Part shown: positions 23,838-35,622 of the stretch, piece by piece
Numbering within the stretch: position 1 is the stretch's first letter
Layout of the letters: every line of letters starts with the position of its first letter
Origin: Linnemannia hyalina
Taxonomy: Eukaryota > Mortierellomycota > Mortierellomycetes > Mortierellales > Mortierellaceae
Direction of reading: 5' to 3'
NCBI GenBank assembly: GCA_019671135.1
Contig: JAHRHY010000011.1
Coordinates: 1,364,001-1,428,000 of the forward strand
DNA: 64,000 bases
Translations under genes and position numbers: made by a program
The notes under the pieces: model-generated
Database searches by the model: none
Seen by the model: the letters and a program-made list of their open reading frames with translations, nothing else
Told to the model about the DNA's origin: nothing

Positions 23838-24101
23838 ATGTCCCTTAAACTAGTATCTCTCCTCCTCATGACCCTCGTCGTCCTCCAAATCTTCTTGAGC
23901 AGTAGCATCAACGCGCAAGCCGAGGCAGTCAAGTTCCCAACCTGGTGTATTTGCGGCAACGACAAGACCAAGACCGAGATCCTGTGCAAGTTCACCGCCG
24001 CCAACTGGGACGGTGGTAGCTGTGGTCTTGATAGCCAGAGAGCGTACAACTCTTTTCTTACGGCTTGTAAGCAGAGCGGTGGTGAGCAATGCTGGAGATA
24101 G
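23838..24101 (+). CDS. Small secreted cysteine-rich protein
   Basis: Intronless 87-residue protein that I do not recognise. Residues 1-26 form a textbook signal peptide (MSLKLVSLLLMTLVVLQIFLSS, then INA before the likely cut). The mature part has about 60 residues with six cysteines in a W-C-I-C start followed by four spaced cysteines (ILC, GSC, TAC, QCW), an even number suited to three disulfides. It also has a Trp-Asp-Gly-Gly turn. The region around KFPTWCICGNDKTKTEILCKF suggests a compact extracellular domain. Some fungal small secreted proteins and X8-like fragments have comparable spacing, but I cannot assign a family. A TATA box lies upstream and AATAAA follows at 24133. The start has an A at -3 (AAAATAATGTCC). 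Role could be wall-associated, antimicrobial or host-directed. None is shown. Confidence 0.8.
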   Translation: MSLKLVSLLLMTLVVLQIFLSSSINAQAEAVKFPTWCICGNDKTKTEILCKFTAANWDGGSCGLDSQRAYNSFLTACKQSGGEQCWR

Positions 24102-24132
24102 GAGTCTGTGAAGTGTGGGGATATGAAAAAGA

Positions 24133-24138
24133 AATAAA
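24133..24138 (+). terminator. Poly(A) signal of the small secreted protein gene
   Basis: AATAAA 31 nt after the stop codon. Confidence 0.5.
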
Positions 24139-26334
24139 CGGCCACGGATATCAGAAAGAAAAAAAAAAAGTGTCCCTGAATTGATGATGATAGAATAACG
24201 GAGTGGACTGATGAATGTGTCTGTTTCACCTAAAAAAAATGTCGCTCCTTTTGGCAGATTGTGCCTGAGGATATTCAAGAAGCAACAGAATCAGAGAGGA
24301 TGGATATCAAGGAGAGAGGGAACTCAAGACTGCATGCTACATACAAGGGCACAAAATGGTGTTACATCAAGTGAGCGAGAATGAGGGAGTGTGATGCTGT
24401 CGAAGGTGTGCCACCAAAAATAATAAGTCAACTCTAGGGAACAAAAACAAACCATAGTCAAGGCGACAGCGACAACAATAAAAAAAACAGGGTTGCAATA
24501 AACAATGTTCCCTAATCCCTAACCTCAGCGCAATACTCTAGTGTGCTCTCACCTCTTCTCACCTCCCAACTCTACCCACATGCCCAAAGATTTCATTTAT
24601 CCTTATATCAACTCGCCGCCTACGCCGGCTCCTGTTTGCGTTTTGCGTTTGTACATTTGTTTTGCATTTGTTTACTATTGATTTGACATTATCCATTTCG
24701 GCGTTTATGCCCACCCGCAGGAACAGGCGGAATGGGATGAAATAGGGCAGGAATGGGACGGTGAATGTGCCCACTGTCATATGCCAATGAACAACTTTTT
24801 CCGTTTCCGCCTGTCCGTCCGTTTGTTCCATGGGTTTGTTGTTTTTCAGACACATGTATGCGTTTGTTATTGTTGTTGTTGTTTCGTGTGTAACCAAGAC
24901 GTGAAGGAGAGACATAGGAAATTCCCAATAAGGCTCGTGCACGGAAAACAAAAAAAAACCAAGGATCGAGGAGGAAGGTGTAGTCGATCGTCAAGGAGTA
25001 GAGGGAGGTGGAATTAAGTGAGTATCTTCTTTGAGCCCATGGAAGGTAGTCAGCGCCGAAAAACAGGGTGTTTACAAGCACAAACACAAGCACAAGGACA
25101 GGGGCAGAGGCGGGAACATGGGTAGGTGAGAGAGAAGGATGATGTTATTGTTTATCTACCCGGGAGGAAACAGGAAATATGAGCTGTGATGGGATCCACA
25201 TGGCGATATTGGCGTGCTCATGGTCATGGACACGGGTATAAGGACGAGCGATAAACAACAAGGCACTGACGTTGCAGGCGGTCAGAAGAATGAATAGTGT
25301 GTAAGAAATAGACCAGGCAAGCCAATGCTCATTTTTTTCACTCACCCTTGACTCAGCAAATGAGAAATCTAGAAATAGCCATTCCTGTCCATGGGGTGTC
25401 GGATGGTGGATGAATTGGCCTTGCCTCTTGTTTCGCCTCAGTCATCTCTCTTCCCTTACTGCCGAAAATACAGAAAAGCTCTCACTCCATTTTTTATCCT
25501 TCTTGCTTCCCGATGCTCTAATTTTTTTTGTTCGCAGCCCTTTCATATGGGAGGGAGGGGGAAGGTGGGATGATGATGATGATGACGACGGAAATAATGG
25601 CTTCCTTACTTCCTCTTCCTCCTCTTACATGCAGCATGGTATTAAATGGATGGAGATGCTCCAATTGCATTGCATGGAGGAGAGGGCAATTGAGGGAGTA
25701 GGACAATGGCCGGATCAAGGTATTACCATCTAGTCTAAAAACAAATCCTCCTCCCTCTCTTGTCGTCACCATGCACCCTAGACCTTGGACCTTTTTATCC
25801 ACCTCTCAATGGTCCCATCCATTTGCCTGTTGGCTCAATTTTCATCCATCCATCGGGGTCCTACCAATTTTCAAAGTTATATTAAAACGCCATGGGCGAA
25901 CCAGCCAAAAGTGCTCAGATTATATGAAGAACTAAAAAAAAAAAAAAAAGCTAGTTTCCTACCCTTCCGGCTGTTCAATTCCTCGCCTCATGTTGCGTAT
26001 ATGGTGCATGTTTATGGTTATGGTTCCTCTTACTGCCCGCGGGGAATTTGACCCACCCATGCAGTCCCCCTTTTCCTTTTCACCTGTCTAACCCCAATTT
26101 ACCAGCCATTCATTTTTTCATTTGTCATATTTTTTTCTTTCTTCTGATTTAGGCTCCAGACGAACCATCCCGTCCCTCGTCCAGCTCATGATCGGGAAGA
26201 GAAGTGAGCAAGGAAGGAAGAGCTATTTTTGCCACGCTTTTTTCATTTCAAATGCCATTCTTTTTATCATTTGAAGGAAAAGAAGGGTATTGAGCAAAAA
26301 CCGGTCGGTTCCTCAATCCTTGGCCCTCCTCCCT

Positions 26335-26347
26335 CCCCCCCCCCCCC
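26335..26347. repeat. C13 homopolymer
   Basis: Thirteen consecutive C in noncoding DNA. Confidence 0.9.
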
Positions 26348-26576
26348 TTTCTCCTCATGTCCACCGCCGAACTCCATACAGGACGAGGAAAGTTTCGAAG
26401 GAAAGGAGGGTACTCTTTGCTGAATTTTCAATCCACGCTTCGTATATCGATTTGTGAATACGGTAGACTTGAATTGGGATCACTTCAATTGATATTTTTT
26501 TTGCACCCCCTATGCTTTGCTCCCTGCTCTCCCAGTCTGTCCCACTCCCTCCCTTTCTACCTTTGCCTTACCAGCT

Positions 26577-26590
26577 CCCCCCCCCCCCCC
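26577..26590. repeat. C14 homopolymer
   Basis: Fourteen consecutive C, about 230 bp from the C13 run. Confidence 0.9.
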
Positions 26591-26692
26591 AATCCATCCC
26601 TGTGCAATCTTGTCCTCCCTATTTTCCCTTGCATTGACAGTACCTACATCAACGAAAAGTCCGCTCCTTCCTCCCATTCTGCTTGATGGAGG

Positions 26693-26724
26693 GTTTGTTT
26701 GTGTTTGTTTGTGTTTGTTTGTTT
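26693..26724. repeat. (GTTTGTTTGT)n tandem repeat
   Basis: About three copies of a 10-bp GTTTGTTTGT unit in noncoding DNA. Confidence 0.85.
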
Positions 26725-29700
26725 ATCGTTGCACAATGGGAAACCCTGCCTATTTGGCTGACAACTCTCGCAGTACCTTCCCCTTCCCTGCCTCCAGTTT
26801 GCATTATACAGAAAGCCAAACGAGAAAAACACAAAGCTTGCTGTCGGGAAACGCGAGATGGAAAGAAAAAAAAAAAGTAAGGAAGAAAGAAAGGGATTTT
26901 GGGCATGATGGAATGAGAAACATGAAAAGAGAAGAAAAGCGCACACACCTCTTCTCGCTTTACAAAAAAGACAAAACCAAAAGTCGTAGGAAGAAAAAGA
27001 AAGGGGGGGAGGGGTAAAGGAGTGCGTGCGCGTTCATATGAGAACGAAAGGTCTTACCTGTTGACACTTTTTGCTTCCTATGAATCCAAGCGCGAAATCA
27101 GGGCGCAAAAAGGAAAGGAAAAGAAAAGAAGAGTGTGATTGTGGCCCAAGAGCAAAACAAAAGTAGCGAAGGAAAAACAGGGGGTGGGTTGAAAACAATG
27201 GGGAACCCAAAAAAAAAAAAAAAAATCAACAATGCAAACAACATGAAGGAAGACAGGTGAGAGAGAATCTGCTTTGCTTGAACGAGAAGGAGAGAGAGAG
27301 AAAGGAGAGCTCGATCCTTTTTTTTACTCGCTTGATCAATCCGACCTTCATTTGAAAATGGAATGGAGGCGTATTTTCTGGTCGACTTCTTCGCGGTACT
27401 GAAGAACGCGATGAAAGACAATTAGGCGAAGGAAGGATGGATGGAAGGACGAAACAGCGAATAAAGGTACATCTGTATCAGAAAAGAGAAACTTCCCTTC
27501 GCGTTTTATGATACTATCTGGCTACTGGACCTGGGGAATTAGGATATTAGAGAGAACTATCCCGGGATGCGCTCCAAAGAAAGAGCCGAGAAAAGACGCA
27601 GCACAGAACTAAACAGATACTAAGAACCTGATTCTTTGTCAGGTCTGGCGTGTGAGAAAAAAAAAACGAACGTGGCAATGAGGATATTGGTTTGTGTGAA
27701 ATAGTTGAGGCATGGCAAAGAAGGGTAGATTAGTGCACAAACTGGATATTGAATCAAACAAGGAAAAAAAATGAGTTGCACCACTATGAGACTTTTAGCA
27801 TAGTGAGCACAATTATGCTTGCGGCACCATAATAATTGCATTGTCAGGTTGCGTACAGTACTTTTATCTCCCGATTCAATTGCCCATTTTTTTTTTGGCT
27901 TGAAGTATCCATATAGCCCATGGAGGATGGGACGATTAGGGAGACAATTGAGGCGAGAGAGGGATGGAAAGTAACGAAACGATGCGAAATGACACAGACA
28001 AACAGGTCCCTTACATGATTTTTCCTTTCCTCGCTCAAGCACACTGTCCATGGTCCTCCATCCTCCTCTCGCATTCTCCCACACGTCCACGGTCTACTTG
28101 GTGTATAGATCAGCAGGGGGTGTGTGAGGAGAGAGGAGGAAACGTGGTGGAAAAGAAGGGAGAGATGGGATGGACGGATGGGAATGAGGGACGATCATCG
28201 TAATGGTTCAAATGAGGGAAGCAGCCTCGCAGACGGGTATTGGCAGGGATCAAAGGGAAGCAGGTGTACAAAGCGATTGGGAAGATATGGGACGGAGATA
28301 TGTCCGATTATCGATGGCGTGGGCGATTGAGAGTGCATAAGCAATTTGCATTATTTTGTAGGCATACAAAAGTAGGGCGTTGATATGGAAGGACAGATGG
28401 GATATGCAAAGAAATGTGGCAGACAGGGCCACGTTGCAAGGTTGTCCACCTGTTTTGTATATTTTTCCACTTGTTTGTTTGTTGTTAGTAGCTGTCCTTG
28501 TTTGGCCGCATAAAGCGGCAAGAAAGAAAGGGATAGTCTACAAGAGGAGAGTGAGAGAGGGAAAGAAGAGAGAGCATGGGAGCATAACAAAGAGGAAGAG
28601 AAGAGCACTCACCCAGCGCATGCATGGCGAACAGCAAACAAGCAAGTCGACTCATAGTTTGTATTTCTTTTACTTTCAAAAAGGCTGACGGAGAATGGAA
28701 AAGTAGGTGAGCATGGGCGATTGAGAATAATCATCATCACTATCATCGTAGTTGCTTGAAAATCATCCGCAGGGGGACGAGGACGATGGACTCTAACTCA
28801 CCTTTCTTCTTTCTTCGTTCCTGTCATCCATGACAGAAAGGCATCATCCATCTAGCCTGACATACGATGTAACGCCCTTACTTTTCTCTAATGTATTGAT
28901 TTGTCCATCAGGGCGATGAGATACCGAACAAACAGGTCGACAATGCTAATGTTTGCGTAAAACGTTAATAGTGGCCAATGAAGAATGGGGCAATTGAGAG
29001 CGAGGATGATTCAGAAAGGGCTAAATGGACCTTCATCATCGTCGTCATCGTCATCGGAGCGCCTATCGCATAAAGAGAGTGTAAAGGATAGGTCGGATCG
29101 CTCACTTTCTGTTCTTCTTCTGTCCAATTGGCATAGAAAACGGCGATCAGATGATGTTTTCTGTACATTGCGATCCTTCATTTTATTATCGTTCATGCCC
29201 ATGCCCATGAACAATCATTTGACATTTCATTCTAGCTTCTCTCCCTCCTCGGAAATTTCCATAACCTCCGCCCCAGAGAAAGACGAAAGAAAACCTTACC
29301 TTGACAATGTCGCATTCCATTGTCACGTTGTGCTCTATCCTCCAAAGGAACGGTGCCCGTTCGTCCGTTCATTTCCTTCCCCCCATGGTCCTTCCCCCCA
29401 TGGCTCTTCTCTGCTCCTTCTCCGTCCCCGTTCGTGTGTTTGTCGGTTCAGTGATTTGTTCGATGTTTGAAAAGTATTAATTTTAATCAAAGACCGTTGG
29501 AGGGCTCTCTAGGACGGAATAGCTTGGCTGAATGAGAATAGGATTAGGATGTGGGCGTGGAGACACAAAGCAGCTTTTTCGAATGAAATGCAACATCGAA
29601 GGTCAATCATGCCATGTTCACATTGTCCTTAGTCATTTTGTTTCCTTTTCTTTGATTGCTCTGTTCCTTTTCTGTTTGTCCATGAGTTTGGAAAAGCTCT

Positions 29701-31655
29701 TTCCTCCTCCATCCACCACATAGTCGCATAGACAGGACGGTGGGAGATGGTTTAAGGAGATGGTATCTCCTGTTGGCTGATGATATCTACGGGTAGTTTC
29801 TGTGTCAAGGGACAACAACGGATCGGCCCTTCTGTCACTCACCCACCCCATCTCTCCAATACATAATACCGCAATGTACCATGACCGTTCATATTCTTCC
29901 TTCCCTTTCCTTCCCTCCCTTTCCGTGCAATGTCCATCTATTTCCCATTTCTGCACTGCAGTATGCATTGTCCAAGAGCGAGGGAGAAAAAAAAAATAAC
30001 GGCCATGCAAACTACGCCTGAAATATTTGCTTATTTGTGTCGAAATGTACCCGGTTTCGTACAGTACGTATGTACCAATCGTGCGTACAGTATTATTAGC
30101 GAAGCGAGCGGGGGAGTGACAGAGAAGGGGAGAGATGAGCTACCCCTGTCCCTCTTCCCTGCTCCTTTCCTTTGCATCTGATCCAGAGGTAGCATGATGC
30201 CCACGCTCAACCATGGAATGATGTTATTCCTCGTAGAAAGCAGACAAACGAACAAGGTTGGATTAGAAAAAAGAAAATAACATATGCTGCATATCGCATC
30301 TGTCAATTATCGGATTCTACTTTTGTGTTTCCATATGTCCATGGGCTGATACGTGATTTTTCTATTGTTGTTTAATTGAGCAAGGGAGCAGGTGTATGTT
30401 GCAAAGTGTGCCCGTGGATGAAAAATCGGCAGGAAAGTGAATAAGGGAGAGGGGGAGAACAAGCTATTTTGTCCTGTTGTTCGCTTTAGTTTATGCTTTG
30501 AGTTGTTGCTGTTGATGTGGTCGTTGTTGTTGTTGGGTTCATATCTACATGAAAAGAATGGATGACCAATTGGTTGCTATCAATTGCCCATCGATGTATT
30601 GGTGTGAAATCGAAATCGATCCTACAAGGACAGGAAGACGATGAAAGGTAGACTGACTAGAGGTCGATGATGATCAAGGAAGAGGAGAACTCAAATGAGA
30701 ACCGAATGAACGAACAAAAGAGGATGAAGGACGGAGAGAGATGAACAATCGTCTAGCGCGATAGTTGTCTGTTTTGTTTGCTCCGAAGGCCTCAAGCCCT
30801 CCTTTTCCACTGTTTTCATGCGTCTCTTACACTCATGTTACTGCTCTATGTGGGTTGTGTTCTGTTTTTATTCTCCTTACAAACACAAAAGATCCCATTT
30901 ATTGCTTCCTTGCTTTCTTTGTTTGATTGTTCCATGGGTGTCAATGGGTCTAAATAATGTCGCTGTACGTCTATGTCTGTCGACAAGTATATCTCTCTCC
31001 TTCATTCTCTCCTTTTCATCCCAAACAAATAGAATGGGGAGATACAAGGTGTCCGGTACATTTCGCCCTTTGGTCTGCCAAAATGAAGCCCGACATAACA
31101 AAATTAATATTACTATCAAACTTTCCGGGGCGAACGGCCTTAACGGCCTAATGGTACGACAAGTGGGCAGCGGGTGCCAGTTTTATCTTTTGTTTTGTTT
31201 TGTTTTGTTTTGGAGCCTTCACTTGGAGCCTTGACGTATTCACACAAGAGAATAAGGGAGCAAAAGGTTGCGGAGAAAAAGTCGCAAGGATAAGGGGGGA
31301 GGAGGAGAAAGTAGGGGGAACGATAGTCTCGCTTGGTTTTTGTTTGGTGGATCAATGTGAAGAGGGAGGCAAAAAAAAAAAAGAAGGTAGCAGCAGGAAC
31401 AAGAAGACAACAATAAGCAATTGGAGCATTGAAACGATATCAACGGGGTTTAACGATTTTCTTGTTTGTTGTGTTAGTAGAATTGTGTGTCTGTGTGTAA
31501 TATGTACCTGAAGGGAGGGAGGAAGCAAGGCAAGGGAGTGGTCAAACAAGAACAAACGGACCGCCCGTCGAGTAATTGAATAAGTCCAAAAGGTAGAATC
31601 CATCTCAGTCAGCCAATGCGGACGAAACAGAGAGAGAGGGGACAGGGCTCTCATA

Positions 31656-31659
<4 letters not shown>

Positions 31660-31690
<31 letters not shown>
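31660..31690. repeat. T31 homopolymer
   Basis: The longest uninterrupted homopolymer in the window. No target-site duplication or retroelement body was seen beside it. Confidence 0.9.
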
Positions 31691-31691
<1 letters not shown>

Positions 31692-34600
31692 TAGCAACTC
31701 GTTCAGGATTTTATTTTGTTTGAACCAGTCCAAGCACAAGGTGAAAACCAAAAAAAGGTTGCTTGCCTGTTCGAGGAGTGTACAGTACAGGAACGCAGTG
31801 CGGATGGCGGGTTTTGTTTTGCCAACCGCAAAATGGACGTGAGCATTCACTTCAGACTTCATTCATTCGGGGTCAAAGTGGATATGATGGGCAATGTAAA
31901 ATGAACTCCTATTCAATTCGTATGACGATGATATTAATTTAATAGTCTTGTCAAAAAAAGAGGGAAGAGAAAAAGAGGGGATGGATACGATGCGCCCTGC
32001 TCAAACCTACTTCTCTCTTTCTTTCTCTTCTCTCTCTTTTTCTTCTTTCTTTCTTTCTTTCTCTCTCTCTCTCTCTCCTTCCTCTTTTCCTCTTCCTCCT
32101 ATCCCCTAACCTCTATTGTTTCTCCACTCTCTCTCTCTTCTTCAGCATTATCACTTCCTTCACTATTTCGTCGATACCTTCTTACACACACTCACCCTTT
32201 GTTAACCTTGCATACTCATCACATAATATCCTCAGTCATATTTAATACTCTCAGGCACATCTTTCTTCATTTCCCTTCATACCCTTACTCTCACGCGCAA
32301 ACCAGTTCAACCCTTTTGCCACTCTTTTACCACTTCTTTCCTTTCTCAAATAATCTTCTGCTATATACTCGCCTTCAATATCTTTCTTCTCTTCTTTTTC
32401 TTTACGTTAACGCCCCTACACCTCCACTCACACACGTAACCCCCCTTTTCCCAGACGTCGTTCACCTGTTCTTCAAAAGACAGGTACAGGTACAGTGAAT
32501 AATTCCGCATAGTTTTTTTTTTTCTTTCTATGATCCAATTGAATGAACACAGAGTAGAAGACGCAATAGCACGAGTGAGTGAGAAAAAACGGAGGAAGGA
32601 AAGGGAGGACAAGTAGATATCCCCTCCACATCCTCCCTGTCTTCCTTTTGTCCCCCTTTCCTTTCTTGCAGCCCTCCTTTGGCCACCATTTCTTTCTTTT
32701 TTTACTTTTTTACAGCAGCTACTGGTAGGGCGGGACAGCCGAGTGGAGTTACAACCATCGGCAGAGAAAGTGTGTGTGAGAGAGGGAGACCTTATTCCCT
32801 AGCTTGTTCGTTCCCTCTTTACGCTATACTTCCTGTCCTTCCCACATCCACCATCGCAATCGTCTTTATCTCAAACCCAATAAGGAATCAAAAACGAGGG
32901 CCAGGAGGAAAAGAACGAAGGCGCTTTATATGCCACTACATGGTGTGTGTGTACACCGCGCTGTACATCCTATCGTTATTATCACGACTTTTTTTTGTTT
33001 TCTTTGTTTTTTATTTTCTTCCCATCGCATCGTTTCCATCGGCGCATGCATACATCGACGCACATATGCACTCTCTTTCCCTCTCATTACACAGGACAAC
33101 AGGAAGCACGAAAATTGATTGGCAGGGACAAACAACGAAGGATTTCGGGTCAGGAAGCAGAGGCATGGTACAAAATACAATGAACAAGAAAACGGAACAG
33201 CAGCATAGGAACACACAGAGAGGGAGGCAGGACAGCAAGTGAGAGAGGGATTGAAAAGGAAAAGGGGGGGAAAGGACAGCCAACCTTCTTTGGGTGCACA
33301 CAAAATGGTTCAATTCGCACCCACTTTTGGGTTAGTTTCTTCATTTCTTCCCGTTCATCCACGACACATACTGACACACATATATACACCGCAAGGCATG
33401 AAGGGAAAAGAGAGTTTTACTATATTGTTCGAACACAGTCAACCCACTGGACACATACTTTGTTGGTTTCGAAGATGGAAAGGGATTGAACAGCTGCGAA
33501 ATCAAAGGAGGCCATATTACTAAGGGACAACCGGGAACATACACCTTGTTTTCTTTGTCGTTCTGCGTGATATGGAATGGGCATGGTATGGTACAGGCGA
33601 TGGGATTGGATTGCGTGGGAGGGGCATGGGATCCATTGGCTTTCTTTTTTTCCTCCTTTTGTTTCTCTTCTCTTCTAGAGCAATGCCTCCTTGCTCTCAC
33701 GTTTTTCTTCCTTCTCTTTTTTCCATTCTGCTTGTGTATGATATGAACACACACCATACCGTGTACATCCTTTTTGAGTTTTGCTTGGCTTTGTTGCATG
33801 AACACGAAAGAAAAAAAAAAGCATTCCTGCGCAATGCGTTGTTTACACACACACCTACACACCTTCATGCATGTTCTTCAATTGACCTTCTTTAATACAT
33901 CCACAATCTGTTATCCCATACCTCCTTTCCTCTCCCCTCCCTGTTGTCACGTTTTTTTAATACAACTATTTCATTTCTGATATATCTTGTTACCCTCATT
34001 ATCGTACCTTGTCTTCCTCTCACATTACATCCACCTTTCTTCCCTTTGTCCCTTCGCCCTTCACCCTTTTCTCGTTCTCATCTGTACCTCTCTTTTCGCT
34101 TAACCCCTTGTATGCGGATGAATGCTTGTTTCTTCCACTCTCCTTTCATTTCATTTTTCTGTTTCTTTCTTTTCATTTCAATCCTCCTCTCCTCCCCTTT
34201 GGTCCACGGTCCTTTTTGCCTTTTTTCGTCTCTGCTTCTTTCGATTCATTTCCCGCGAACTATCTCCTTTTCGTCCCCCGTTTCCCGTCCTCCCTTTTGG
34301 CCTTTTTGTTCACTCTTCTTTTTCGTCCGCTTCCTTGCCTAGCCTTTACCTTCCATCCTTCCATCCAATTCAAACTCTCTCCTTCTCGTCACCGGTAGTG
34401 ACTACCGGTCTATCTCTCATTACCTTCTGGCTGCCTCCCAGACTCATTCCGTCTCCTTCACTTTCTTCCATCCCGCGTCTCTCTCCCTGTCGCTGTTCTT
34501 TCTCTTCAGTAGTTTTCACTGCTGTGGGTTCTGCATTTCAATATTTTCCTTCCCTTCAGTTTGAGTGTCCCTTTTGTCCCCCGTCTTTTTTGCACTTTTC

Positions 34601-34879
34601 GGTACTTTCGGTGTGCTCATGTTTGGGTCTATCGCCTCCTTTTTTATCTCTCTTACTTTTCCTTCTCCTTCTCAATTTCTCACTTGCTTTGTTTATCGCG
34701 CACTCTCCCATCTTTCCTTCGCTTGATTCTTTTGTTTGCCTCCAATACGGAAACCGAGGGTCGGGGTTGTGCCTTTTCAGCCTAGCCCTTCACTCTCGCC
34801 CCACATCCAGACATTCCTCCACATTCAGATCATTACATGGTTGGTTGGCTAGAGAAGGTCAATTGTGGTGCACCTTTCA

Positions 34880-34901
34880 TTTTTTTTTTTTTTTTTTTTT
34901 T
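34880..34901. repeat. T22 homopolymer
   Basis: Run of 22 T inside the pyrimidine-rich block upstream of the PHYHIP-like gene. Confidence 0.9.
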
Positions 34902-35622
34902 GCCGTCAGTGCTACTGGTTGCCGCTTGCTGATACAATTATCTGGCCTGGCTGTTCTTGCAGTACTTGTTCTTACTGTTGCTGGGTTCTCTCCTGTGCCT
35001 TCCTTCTGTCACCTTTCTGTATCTCATTTGTTATTAATATCTACTTTGAACACTGCCATTTTGTTCCTTCGTGCAGAGAGCTTTGGATGAACTATGGGCT
35101 GAATCGTACGACGGTGATGCATGGTGGATCGATGGATGCCTTGTTGCATGGCATGCTCTGCCTTTTTCTCCCAACCGCCCTCCAATTTTTTTTCCTCTGG
35201 CGCATTGCAACAACACCATTGTAGGGTGACACCGCCCCGTTGTTGACACGGACTCTTTTCCTCTCACTTACTCAATTGCAATTGCTCTTACTCTTTACTC
35301 CATCCGCCCCACTCTCACTTTGCGGCTCAACGATCACGGCCACCAATCCCTTTATAATGACCAATGGTTTCCCCTCTTGAACAACTCTTACTTACCAAAT
35401 CCTCTTTTTCTTCTCTTCTTCCTTCTTCACTTCGACCTTCTTCCATTCTCTTCACCTTCGCCCCACCATCACTCTCCCCATTCACTCCCTACCTCCTTCC
35501 CCTTCTCTCCTCTTCTCGCTTCATTACTTTCTATATCGTTCCCTTTCCCTTTCCCCCCTGCTTGTTACGCATCATCGTTTCTGTCTCTAGCAAGCAAAAT
35601 ATAACCCAAAGTGTCACCATCC

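Larger units (their letters stand above)
24102..35622. other. 11.5-kb region without recognisable genes
   Basis: No open frame here shows a known domain, codon bias like the neighbours, or a convincing exon chain. Translated frames are simple-sequence (Phe/Ser/Leu or Lys/Arg/Glu runs). The DNA is full of homopolymers (C13 at 26335, C14 at 26577, T31 at 31660, T22 at 34880), GTTT and CT repeats, and several copies of GTACAGTA. The last 1.6 kb is strongly C/T-rich on the plus strand and may be promoter and leader of the next gene. Noncoding RNAs, or a rapidly evolving gene with short exons, cannot be excluded by eye. Confidence 0.6.

Noticed and set aside
31660..31690. T31 run as the tail of an inserted retroelement
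   Set aside because: No target-site duplication or element body was seen, and similar T runs occur in promoters and introns throughout the window.
32679..33242. 187-codon frame in the gene-free block
   Set aside because: Patchy Phe/Leu and Lys/Arg runs. No recognisable domain, and codon use is unlike real genes here.
34122..35090. 322-codon frame of Phe/Ser/Leu/Pro
   Set aside because: Produced by the C/T-rich strand. Simple composition, no stable domain, and it crosses a T22 run.
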